Source: a virus
Length of the DNA: 25,863 bases
Direction: 5' to 3' (one strand)
Virus record (IMG/VR): IMGVR_UViG_3300037258_001180
Span: 1 to 25,863 of that record
The notes under the pieces were generated by a model that was given only the letters and a program-made list of their open reading frames with translations, had not been told where the DNA came from and ran no database searches. Position numbers and translations under genes: made by a program. This document shows, piece after piece, positions 7,364 to 15,500 of this stretch; positions within the stretch are counted from its first letter, which is position 1; every line of letters starts with the position of its first letter.

Positions 7364-8533
7364 ATGGCTGCTGTATTAACGGCTGAAAACAACATCGGGC
7401 AGGGTGCCGGGAATTCGGGCACGCCGCGCCAGGACGCGGCGGCAAAGGTGCGGGATTCCTCCGCGGGGATGGGCCGCAACGCGACGGATGACGAAATTCT
7501 AGGGCTTGGGGATCGTACCCGGACTAAAGCCCGTAATTTCAAGGTTGAAGACTGGCCGGATGGTGAGGAGGAAACGTCGCTGGGGCGAAATGAAATCGAA
7601 GAAAAGGGCGACAATCCGGCCGCTGGGCAGGCGGGAAAGGACGTCGAGGCAGAGCAGGGAATTGATGAGCCTGAGCAGTATCGGGAGGCGTTTGAGGCTA
7701 ACCCGGAGCTGAAGCGCGCCTGGCAGGACGCTCAGGCTTACAAGGAACTGTTTGCGACGCCTGAGGAGGCCCGGACTGCCACGCGACTGCTGGCGGACGT
7801 CAACGCCATGGACGCGCTGTTTTTCTCAAAACGCGCGGAGGATCACGTTGAACTAGCTCGAATGGTGGCAAAACTCGATCCTGGAGCATTCGCGTCACTG
7901 GCGAAGGCTATGAACAGGTTTCCGGAAGAGAATCGCGGGCCGGAAGGAAAAGAGCAACAGGCGGATGCAGCTCGAGATGGCGCTACTCAGGCTGGACGCA
8001 CAGCGAAAGAGCGTACGGACGCACGGGCAGAAGATTCGGCCGCACTGGCTAACGTGCAACACGAATTTCTGCAAGGAGCGAACGCGGAGGCTGTGAAGGG
8101 CGTGCTTGCCGCGATTGAGTCGCAGGTTGACAGGCTACTTCCAGAGAAGGCCTCGGGTGGGGCCCGCAACAGAGTGGTGAGCGAGATTTACAGAGAATTG
8201 GACGCTTCGCTTCAATCCAACGGACAGTTTGCGAAGCAATTGCGAGGCGCGCTTCGCTCGGGCGACCTTGATACCCGGCATCACAGCGCGGTGGTCTCGC
8301 TGATCGTGGGGAGGGCACGACAGGCGCTCCCTAGCGTGGCGAAACGAGTGCTGAATGAGTGGACGTCAACGATTCTGGCCGCCAGCCAAGATCGACGTGC
8401 CAGACAGCGCTCGGCGGAGACCAGGGTGGACATTGGAGGTTCGCGCGGAACGGGTGGCGAGGGCCATCACGCGAGGTCGCCCCGCGATATTGATTACGGC
8501 CGCATGTCCGATGCCGACATTCTGAATTTGTGA
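7364..8533 (+). CDS. Scaffold-like head assembly protein
   Basis: The product has about 389 residues (ATG at 7364; the ATG at 7355 would add three). It is highly charged and helical, without Cys or membrane segments. A disordered, Gly/Asp/Arg-rich N-terminal region (about 1-95) precedes long alpha-helical segments (about 100-330) with Ala/Leu/Glu/Arg heptad-like character. A basic stretch follows, and then a short acidic C-terminal tail, RMSDADILNL. This composition, the acidic tail and the place between portal and major capsid protein match scaffolding proteins of P22-like phages, which guide capsid assembly and then leave. There is no recognisable protease motif. The call is by composition and order; no specific family was identified. 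Confidence 0.7.
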   Translation: MAAVLTAENNIGQGAGNSGTPRQDAAAKVRDSSAGMGRNATDDEILGLGDRTRTKARNFKVEDWPDGEEETSLGRNEIEEKGDNPAAGQAGKDVEAEQGIDEPEQYREAFEANPELKRAWQDAQAYKELFATPEEARTATRLLADVNAMDALFFSKRAEDHVELARMVAKLDPGAFASLAKAMNRFPEENRGPEGKEQQADAARDGATQAGRTAKERTDARAEDSAALANVQHEFLQGANAEAVKGVLAAIESQVDRLLPEKASGGARNRVVSEIYRELDASLQSNGQFAKQLRGALRSGDLDTRHHSAVVSLIVGRARQALPSVAKRVLNEWTSTILAASQDRRARQRSAETRVDIGGSRGTGGEGHHARSPRDIDYGRMSDADILNL

Positions 8534-8557
8534 GCAGTCTCACGGCGCGCACGAGTG

Positions 8558-9256
8558 TTAAAGATGTGCACGCTCTGTTGATTGCTTGTACGCCCAGATA
8601 GCCTTTGCGACTCCGTCGATAAAGGAATTCACCTGGGGCGATGTGACTCCAGAAGGAATCTTGATCAGTCCTGCTGAGACCATATTGGCGATGGCCGTCG
8701 ATAGATTGGTATCGACGGTTGTCCAATTTACGGAACCATTCGATGTCCCTGTAACCACATAGGAATCGATTACGCGGAGGCTGATGCCAGGAGTCATCAG
8801 CTGGAGAAAGCCGCCGTTTGTATTCATGGCATTCACAAGGTCCATCGAGAAATATTGCAGATCAGTCTTTGTGGTTTCGGCAGGCAGCGTAGCGAGATCG
8901 TTAGATAAGAGAGCGTTGACAATCTGCTTAATTGCCGTCTGCTGCGCGGAAGTATTCGCAGTGCCGTTGGCATTTGTAGGCGGCATGGCGTCAGCAATCG
9001 CGCTAGATGTTCCCACCACGACAAGATAAGTCTGATCCGTTTCCAAAATCTTCGACACAGAAACACCGTAAGCCTTGAATTGCGGCAACGTCATGCCATA
9101 GCGCGGAGAAGTAAGGCCGGTGCTGACAGCATTGGTGACAAAACACTCCACGGCCTGGTCCTGGCTCGAAGTGCATTGAGCCGAGGCAGATGCGGCAGGG
9201 AACAATTCGAAAACAGCCAGACACACTACGGCAATTCCCCATCGGGCACGCGTCAT
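8558..9256 (-). CDS. Secreted protein of unknown function (cargo gene)
   Basis: This 232-residue protein begins with a clear Sec signal peptide: MTRAR, a hydrophobic core (GIAVVCLAVFELF), and an AXA cleavage site near residues 25-27 (ASASA before QCTSS). The mature part has two nearby Cys (about 28 and 38), which could form a disulphide. It is otherwise rich in Ala, Thr, Ser, Asn and Val, with helices predicted around AIKQIVNALLSND. No catalytic motif is recognised. The start is fixed by AAGGAG on the minus strand, seven bases ahead of the ATG (complement CTCCTT at 9263-9268). It converges on the scaffold-like gene with a 24-base gap and lies inside the structural cluster on the opposite strand. 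It probably acts in the host periplasm or at the surface; function is unknown. Confidence 0.75.
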   Translation of the reverse strand: MTRARWGIAVVCLAVFELFPAASASAQCTSSQDQAVECFVTNAVSTGLTSPRYGMTLPQFKAYGVSVSKILETDQTYLVVVGTSSAIADAMPPTNANGTANTSAQQTAIKQIVNALLSNDLATLPAETTKTDLQYFSMDLVNAMNTNGGFLQLMTPGISLRVIDSYVVTGTSNGSVNWTTVDTNLSTAIANMVSAGLIKIPSGVTSPQVNSFIDGVAKAIWAYKQSTERAHL

Positions 9257-9262
9257 ATGGGA

Positions 9263-9268
9263 CTCCTT
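9263..9268 (-). promoter_or_regulatory. Strong ribosome binding site of the secreted-protein gene
   Basis: AAGGAG on the minus strand lies about seven bases before the ATG at 9256, supporting this start and an actively translated gene. Confidence 0.75.
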
Positions 9269-9317
9269 AATGGTGTTCTGTAGCGTGCTGCCTAACGTGG
9301 GTTGGGCCCGTGGAGCG

Positions 9318-9345
9318 CGCGCTGGCCTGTAATTGTGCCAGCGCG
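9318..9345. repeat. Nine-base perfect inverted repeat upstream of the capsid gene
   Basis: cgcgctggc at 9318-9326 pairs with gccagcgcg at 9337-9345 across a ten-base loop. No T-run follows on either strand, so it is not a typical intrinsic terminator. It could be an operator or an RNA hairpin in the leader of the capsid transcript. Confidence 0.45.
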
Positions 9346-9584
9346 GGCATAATCTCGCGCCGCGGCGCAGCCATCAACTGACCGTAGGAGCAGTTTGCGG
9401 ACAGCCGCACGACTGGCCTGGATCAGCAGTCATATCAGCGCCGCCGAAAATGTTGCAAGTACCCAGCACTGTCCGAAGAGGACAACCGGGAGGACGGCAG
9501 ATCTCGACAGCAATTTCCAAACGAGCTCGCGTCCTTCGATCAGTGTGAAATAGCGAATTCCAATCCAAGGGAGATTTCGAACCA

Positions 9585-10859
9585 ATGGCACAGATGCAGA
9601 ATGCACAGTCTGTTGCGCTGCAATTGGAGAAGGTGAGAGACAAACTTCCCCTTCTCTATGAACGTGACGACATTTTATTGACGATGATCCAGCAGCGCGG
9701 CGATGTAGAGCGTGTCAGCTCCCGCAATATGCGACTTCCGCTGCAGATTCGTCCGGGAGGCAAAGCGGGCCTGGCGAATATGGACGGAGGCGACCTCGGG
9801 CGCGGTTCTGGCACGACCTACGATGTGGCGCAAGTGACGCCCGTTTTCTTCCGCCACGCCGTAGAAATTACGAAATTGGTGGAGTACGCGTCCAACGCTC
9901 CCGAAAAATCTATCGAGAACGCGGCTAAGCGGGAAGTGAAGAACAACATGGCGCAGTTCCGGTCGTTTCTCGACAAGGTGATGCAGACCAACGGGAATGG
10001 CGTTCTCGGAACGGTGGGATCGATCACAACCAGCGGGCTTCCAAGCGGCGTAGCAGCACAGTTCACGATGGCGAAGCCGCCGGGCGCGCAGCTCTTCTAT
10101 TACAACCAAACGGTTCAGGTTTACGATCCGACGCTAACCACAAACCGGGGCTCCGCGAACGTATTGCTCGTCGATCCCTTTAACTCACTGATCCAGGTGG
10201 ATAGCCTGCCGAGCGGCACAAGCGCAAACGACTTGGTGGTGCACGACGGACTCACGGGGTCTTTGCCTGTGTCGCTGTTTGGCATTCTCTACCACCAAAC
10301 CAACGCCACGACCGGAACCTGGCTCAACATGAACCGCGCGACGTACCCGGTGGAACTGGCGACGCCGCGAGTGAATGGAAACAATTCGGCGATCACACCC
10401 GGAGCGGTGCGCCTTGCGATCAATAAGGTGCGGAAGTCACTGGGTACGAACCAACTGAATAAGCTGATCGCTTACACGTCACTCGAGCAGGAACACCAGT
10501 GGGAACAGCTCGGCGTGACCATCTCGCAGATCATCAAGGAGGGAGCCGGCGGCCGCGCAAGCGACCTCGACTTGCTCTTCACAGGCGAGAAGTCGATGGC
10601 GGGAGTGCCCATTAAGTCGAGTATCAACGCCAATCAATCGCGCGTCGATTTCCTCGACCTATCGCACTGGGGCCGGGCCGTGATGCAGGACATCGACTTT
10701 TACGATGTGGGCGGACAAACCGTATTTCCGATCTATGGCGCCAGCGGCGGGTTGGCCAGCGCATACATCTTCTACTTCGTGACGGGCTTCCAGGTTTGGA
10801 ACGACTCGCCGCGCAGTGGGGCTTACATCGATAACCTCGCGATTCCATCTGGTTACTAG
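9585..10859 (+). CDS. Major capsid protein
   Basis: This 424-residue protein follows the scaffold-like gene. The ATG at 9585 has an AAGGGAG site about ten bases upstream. An N-terminal helical arm (QLEKVRDKLPLLYERDDILLTMIQQRG) leads into a folded core. The core includes PVFFRHAVEITKLVEYASN at about 87-105, a helix MAQFRSFLDKVMQTNGNGVLG, and a beta-rich domain with Gly, Asn and Thr. The C-terminus has YIFYFVTGFQVWNDSPRSGAYIDNL. Length, absence of Cys, composition and position between scaffold and terminator identify it as the major capsid protein, presumably with the HK97 fold used by all tailed phages. I cannot name the precise family. The strong downstream terminator also fits a highly expressed capsid gene. 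Confidence 0.85.
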   Translation: MAQMQNAQSVALQLEKVRDKLPLLYERDDILLTMIQQRGDVERVSSRNMRLPLQIRPGGKAGLANMDGGDLGRGSGTTYDVAQVTPVFFRHAVEITKLVEYASNAPEKSIENAAKREVKNNMAQFRSFLDKVMQTNGNGVLGTVGSITTSGLPSGVAAQFTMAKPPGAQLFYYNQTVQVYDPTLTTNRGSANVLLVDPFNSLIQVDSLPSGTSANDLVVHDGLTGSLPVSLFGILYHQTNATTGTWLNMNRATYPVELATPRVNGNNSAITPGAVRLAINKVRKSLGTNQLNKLIAYTSLEQEHQWEQLGVTISQIIKEGAGGRASDLDLLFTGEKSMAGVPIKSSINANQSRVDFLDLSHWGRAVMQDIDFYDVGGQTVFPIYGASGGLASAYIFYFVTGFQVWNDSPRSGAYIDNLAIPSGY

Positions 10860-10968
10860 AGCATTGCCACAGCGGTGATCCACTGGTCCTCCCCATCGGC
10901 GAGCGAAGCCCCGTCAAAGGCGGCTGCAGGAGTTGGATGGACCGGTAAGAAGCACCGCACAACCCCAC

Positions 10969-11004
10969 AAGGGGCGGCTACTCCCCGCCCCTTTCCCCCT
11001 TTTT
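10969..11004 (+). terminator. Intrinsic terminator after the major capsid gene
   Basis: A nine-base GC-rich stem, AAGGGGCGG (10969-10977) with CCGCCCCTT (10985-10993), closes a seven-base loop. It is followed by a pyrimidine run with five T at 11000-11004. This is a good Rho-independent terminator, about 110 bases after the capsid stop. It likely insulates abundant capsid message from the downstream genes or lets only part of the transcription through. Confidence 0.8.
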
Positions 11005-11068
11005 CCATGGTTCAGGCTGCGATCAGTGCATTGGGGCGGCCCCGGCGGACTCGCGGGTGGCGGTATGA

Positions 11069-11686
11069 ATGGGCGAGACAGTTCAACGTTTCAGCGCAAT
11101 AGGAAGATCAACAAACACCGAGGTTCCTGTGATTTGCGTAACCAGAGAAACGCACGAGGCTCCTGAGAGCCTCTGCAAACGGCTGAAACAGGCAGGCGGA
11201 ACAAACCGGCTGGGAGAACCAAATTTTCGCGTCGTGTGGGGCGGTAGCAGGCTCGGGTGGATCGGCGGCCGATGGACGGACCGCGACGCACACGGAAACG
11301 TGATTCGCGAGATCGTCGAGCTGCGGCACGTGCCGAAGTACACTCCGATCGACCGGTGGCACCTTGAACGATGGACGCCGCCAGAAAGCTACGGATCGCC
11401 GGAGCAATGGTATGAGAGAACGATGGAGACCGAGGATGGGATGTGCGTGCCAGCGCTCGGACCCTACCCTTCGCGCGGAGAATACGAGCATTGTTTTACT
11501 TTGAGCGGCGCGGAGAACGAATTTGTACCGTTGACGCCAGCAGCGTGCGACTGGGTGGTACGCGCAATCGAATGGGCGCGGCGCCAGCCGAAAAGCGCAT
11601 CGAGAGCGGCGATAGTTGAGCGCGAAGCAAAGCGAGAGGACGAATGGAACCGCCGAGCCGATGAAGCGCTTGAACAAGTTTTCTGA
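11069..11686 (+). CDS. Hypothetical protein downstream of capsid (unknown)
   Basis: The product has 205 residues if started at the ATG 11069. A GTG at 11129 (then 185 residues, VICVTRETHEAP) has a better GAGG site five bases upstream and is a serious alternative. The sequence is rich in Trp, Arg and Glu: GGSRLGWIGGRWTDRD and ERWTPPESYGSPEQWYERT suggest a compact mixed alpha/beta fold. A long basic-acidic C-terminal helix (REAKREDEWNRRADEALEQVF) follows. There is no signal peptide and no membrane segment. It is the first gene after the terminator and ends 35 bases before the zinc-ribbon protein, so the two probably share a transcript. I do not recognise its family or function. Confidence 0.7.
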   Translation: MGETVQRFSAIGRSTNTEVPVICVTRETHEAPESLCKRLKQAGGTNRLGEPNFRVVWGGSRLGWIGGRWTDRDAHGNVIREIVELRHVPKYTPIDRWHLERWTPPESYGSPEQWYERTMETEDGMCVPALGPYPSRGEYEHCFTLSGAENEFVPLTPAACDWVVRAIEWARRQPKSASRAAIVEREAKREDEWNRRADEALEQVF

Positions 11687-11721
11687 AACATTTCGTAGAG
11701 ACAGCCCGAAAGGAACATACC

Positions 11722-12456
11722 TTGCAGATCGCCAGAGAAAATGCGCGTGTCGCTCCAACCAATAACGGCAGGCGGGACTTGCTGATCGAGACGCAAACGC
11801 GAGGAGACGCCGCGTTGACGGTGTCGATAGCGTCCGTCTCAGATCAGGATTGGTACATTTCGCGCACGCACGGTGTGTATCACATTCCGGCGTGCGGTAA
11901 GGATCAGCCCTACGCGTTGCTGATGATTACGTCTCGCGGGGACACGATCGATTTGGGCGACAACCGCCGATTTCCTTTTACAATTTCTGCGCGCGACATA
12001 GCGGACGATTTGCTTCAGGACCTGCAGGATCACGGCATTTTCGTTTGCGCGGGTGCGCGTCCGACGCCTGAGGAGCTTGCTGCGGCGACGGAGCGGCGTA
12101 CCAGGTATTACCAAACGCTGATTGCCGAAGGCGATATGATGTGGGCGCGCGGGCATTCGTTTCGAGAAATTTCCGATCTACACCGGCGCGCGGCGATCTC
12201 GCTGGGTATTGAACGCGAATGGGCCTACGTTCCGATGCGAACCAGCGAATGCCCTGCGTGCGGCGAGAAAGTAAAAGCGGGAGTGGCTATTTGCAAGCAT
12301 TGCCGCGCGATCCTCGATCACGAGAAAGCTGCGAAGCACGGACTGGTACGTGCGGCTGAGCCGGATTTGACAGCGAGGCCGGCTGCGCGCGAAGGGACCG
12401 CGCAAAACGAAAGAGCGCAATCGAATACGACGAACCAGAGCGCGCAGCATCGATAG
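11722..12456 (+). CDS. Zinc-ribbon protein of the phage structural cluster (unknown)
   Basis: The product has 244 residues. The chosen start is the TTG at 11722, preceded by AAAGGA with seven bases spacing; no better ATG lies in the early part. Residues about 40-115 look like a small alpha/beta domain. A helical middle section (about 116-165) follows, then a zinc ribbon with C177-P-A-C180 and C191-K-H-C194. The C-terminal 45 residues are polar, Ala/Gln/Asn-rich and probably disordered. The ribbon suggests a metal-stabilised protein or nucleic-acid contact. It sits directly before the tailspike gene, but its role is not identifiable. Confidence 0.75.
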   Translation: MQIARENARVAPTNNGRRDLLIETQTRGDAALTVSIASVSDQDWYISRTHGVYHIPACGKDQPYALLMITSRGDTIDLGDNRRFPFTISARDIADDLLQDLQDHGIFVCAGARPTPEELAAATERRTRYYQTLIAEGDMMWARGHSFREISDLHRRAAISLGIEREWAYVPMRTSECPACGEKVKAGVAICKHCRAILDHEKAAKHGLVRAAEPDLTARPAAREGTAQNERAQSNTTNQSAQHR

Positions 12457-12542
12457 GCGAGAAATTGCGGCGGGCGACGGGATTGTTGTTGGCCATGCAA
12501 AGAACGGTTGAGATTAAACAGAGTGAGAGAAAGGTGCGAGTG

Positions 12543-15500
12543 ATGACGATGATGGCGAAGGGACGGACGGCATTTGGCGAGATGACCCAAATGCTCTTAC
12601 GCCAGGGTGTGCGCCACACGAATGCGGTGGTCGCCTGGTCAGCACTGCTGATCGCTGTGATGGCCACGGCGTCCAGCATCTCGGCGCAGGGTTCGCGAAA
12701 GGACGACATCGTCTTCGGGCCCTCGGGGCATCCGATCGCAGGAGCAACGGTGAGAGTGTGCCAGGCGACGGCGACCGGATCGCCCTGCTCGCCGCTCGCG
12801 ACGCTCTACACCGATCTCACGTTGACAACGACCGCAGCGAATCCGCTGCAAGCCGACGGTATTGGCAATTATCACTTCTATGCGTCGGCCGGACGGTACC
12901 TGATTCAGATCACGGGGCCGGGAATAACGGGAACGCTGACGTATCCCGATGTGATCCTGGCGCCGGACGTAAGCACAACGGATACGGGGAACAATATTTC
13001 GGCGTTTGGGCTCTCGCTGGGAGGAAACCTGAGCGTCGCTGGAAACGCGACAGTGAGCGGGACGCTTACGACTTCAAATTTCAGCCCGGGAAGTTTTACG
13101 CCACTCTCACTGAGTGTGCAGGGGAATGCGAGTTTCGCCGGGCCTCGTCCTTATATCGACGTGACCGCGCCGCCGTATAACGCCGATCCGACAGGCGCGA
13201 GCGATTCGACAGCGGCGATTGCGGCCGCAATCTCCTTTGCGTGCTCTTACAATCCGAACAACGTTCCCGCGGTGTATTTCCCTTATACGAATAACATTTA
13301 CATGATCAGCCAGCCCCAGTCCGGCACGAGTGCAATTTTCACGACCTGTAACGGACTTGATCTGGTGGGCGGTGCAGGGAACACGCAACAGGGAGCGCAA
13401 TTCAAGCGTGCTCCGCAAGTGGCGATACTGGTCGCCCATCCCGGGTCGAGTCCGACCAATGCGCCGGTTTTTTTGGTGAATAACAATCACGGCGTCAGTT
13501 TCGAGAATCTGACGATCTCGGGCTATAACGAGGCAGTGGAAGTGGAGAATAGCGCAAACATCGCATTCAAGAATACGTGCTTGACGAACAACAGCAGTGC
13601 AACAGGACAGGCCAACAACGCCGCACTGTATATGCTTGATGCGCTGCAATTTTTCTATTTCGACGGCGGCTGCATTCAGTCAGGCGGCCCGCAGACTGTG
13701 ATAATGCAGAACGATAATGCGGGTACGCCGATCTCGCTGGTCTTCTTCCACGATACGGAAATTAGCGGCGACGGTATCGACTTCCTGACAACGCGAGCCG
13801 GACCGACAGGCGGCGCGGGGAACATGACATTTGACAATGTGGTGGATGAAGACTGCAATGCTCCGTTTATGTCGATCAACGATACGAGTGGCAGCGGAGC
13901 CATGATCGGATTTGGCGCTCTCACGTTAAATCATGTGGTGATGGCAGACTGTAGCGCGCCTTATCCGCTCTTGCAGTTCAATGCTCCCGGCGATTTCCTG
14001 ACGGGCGTGAATATTATTTATCCGCAGGGGCCGAGCAGCGGTGCGCCGGCTATCAAATTTGTCGCGGGATCGTATTCGGGATTCATCCACATCACGGGCT
14101 GTTTTTTCAGCTGCACGACTGCGGCGGTGGATAACAGCGGCGATACGCTGAACGGAGTTGTGGTCGATAACTTTTACGGGCAGGACTACCAAGTATCCGC
14201 GGCGGATCCGAATACGCTCCGCAGCGATAGCCCAGGCGGAATCGGAGCGCCATTACGGCTTTTTCCCGCGGGGCAATCTTACGCGACAGTAGGATTGGAT
14301 CCCACCGAAGGGCTTCTTTTCAACCAGGGCAAGACGTTTGGCTACTCGGGCGGCGTGGTGCAAAAGTCGCCGAACACGTTAGGACTGGAATTTCCTACGG
14401 TGGTTGCGCCGACTGGCGTCACGGCGACAGCAGCGGCCGGCGGCAGCCTGCCAAACGGCACGTACTACGTGACGGTGTATTCGAATACCGGAGGGTTTAG
14501 CTGCTCGGGGGGAACTTTTTCCGCTCCGTCGTTTCCGGTGGTTCCAGTGGCGCTTTCGGGAAGCAATGGAACTATCAACGTGAACTGGGCTTTGCCATCG
14601 CCGAATCAAGCTACGAATTTCTGCGCGATTGCATTTGGGTCAGCCACTCCGGGGCAGGGAAATGCTCCCGCGAATTTTGTAAACAGCAGCAGTGGAACGA
14701 GCGTTTCGATCACGAGCACGGCACTGACGACAGACCCGGAACAATTTCCGATCACGCCGATGAGCGAATACCATCGCTTTACCTATAATTCGCTGGGCGT
14801 GAACACGACGAGTCCGGCGTACAACCTGGATGTGAATGGCTCGGCGGCCGTGAACTCGTTAAACGGAGTGCAAAAGGCGGAACGGTTTGCGGGAGCGGAC
14901 GCGGGGATACAAATCAATGCGTGTCTAACGGCGGCGGCGGCGTCTGCCGGAGTGTGCGACGCTCGCGGATTGACGGGAACGTATACCGCGACGCACCACA
15001 TTTCGATTCCTGCGCATACGTCTTTGTTGTGGTGCCAGGGCAAGCTGACCATCAGCGACACCGGCACGCATGATGCGGTGGAGTTAGCTGGTGACGGCGC
15101 CGCGATGTACGGATGCGGCGAAAGCGGATCCGGTACAGTGCCGCGGCCACAAACTTCCGGATACATCGCTTGCGGGATCGCAGGGTGCACCGACGTCGAT
15201 AACCCGAGCGCAGGAACGGCGAACGTCGATTGGATTCATATCGACAAAATGTATCTGCAAGCGAATGGCGCGAGTTCGACGGTGCTTAATCTGACCAGCG
15301 TGGGGCACGCGGATATCGAAAATAACCGATTTGTACTCGGTACCGGCGGAGGATCGTTTGGCGTTTACGGAAATACTTCAACTGGGAATGAGGATTCGAC
15401 GAACTCGCTGGTGAAACACAATGAGTTCGATGCGCAGAGCGAAAATGATACGTGCCTGTCGCTGGCCGGCGTATTCAACTCCATAAAAGTGGAACAGAAC

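Larger units (their letters stand above)
9257..9584. other. Spacer between the antisense secreted gene and the capsid gene
   Basis: The 328 bases hold no convincing gene. They separate divergent starts and should carry promoters for one or both flanking genes, but I see no clear -35/-10 pair. A perfect nine-base inverted repeat (cgcgctggc/gccagcgcg) lies at 9318-9345. A short minus-strand ORF through 9374-9643 contains Cys-rich sequence, but it lacks a ribosome site and overlaps the capsid gene start. Confidence 0.5.

Noticed and set aside
9374-9643. Minus-strand Cys-rich ORF upstream of the capsid gene
   Set aside because: It overlaps the capsid gene start, has no ribosome site and shows no recognisable fold; only the last part looks protein-like.
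10875-11102. 75-residue + strand ORF after the capsid gene
   Set aside because: It runs through the intrinsic terminator and has no ribosome site.
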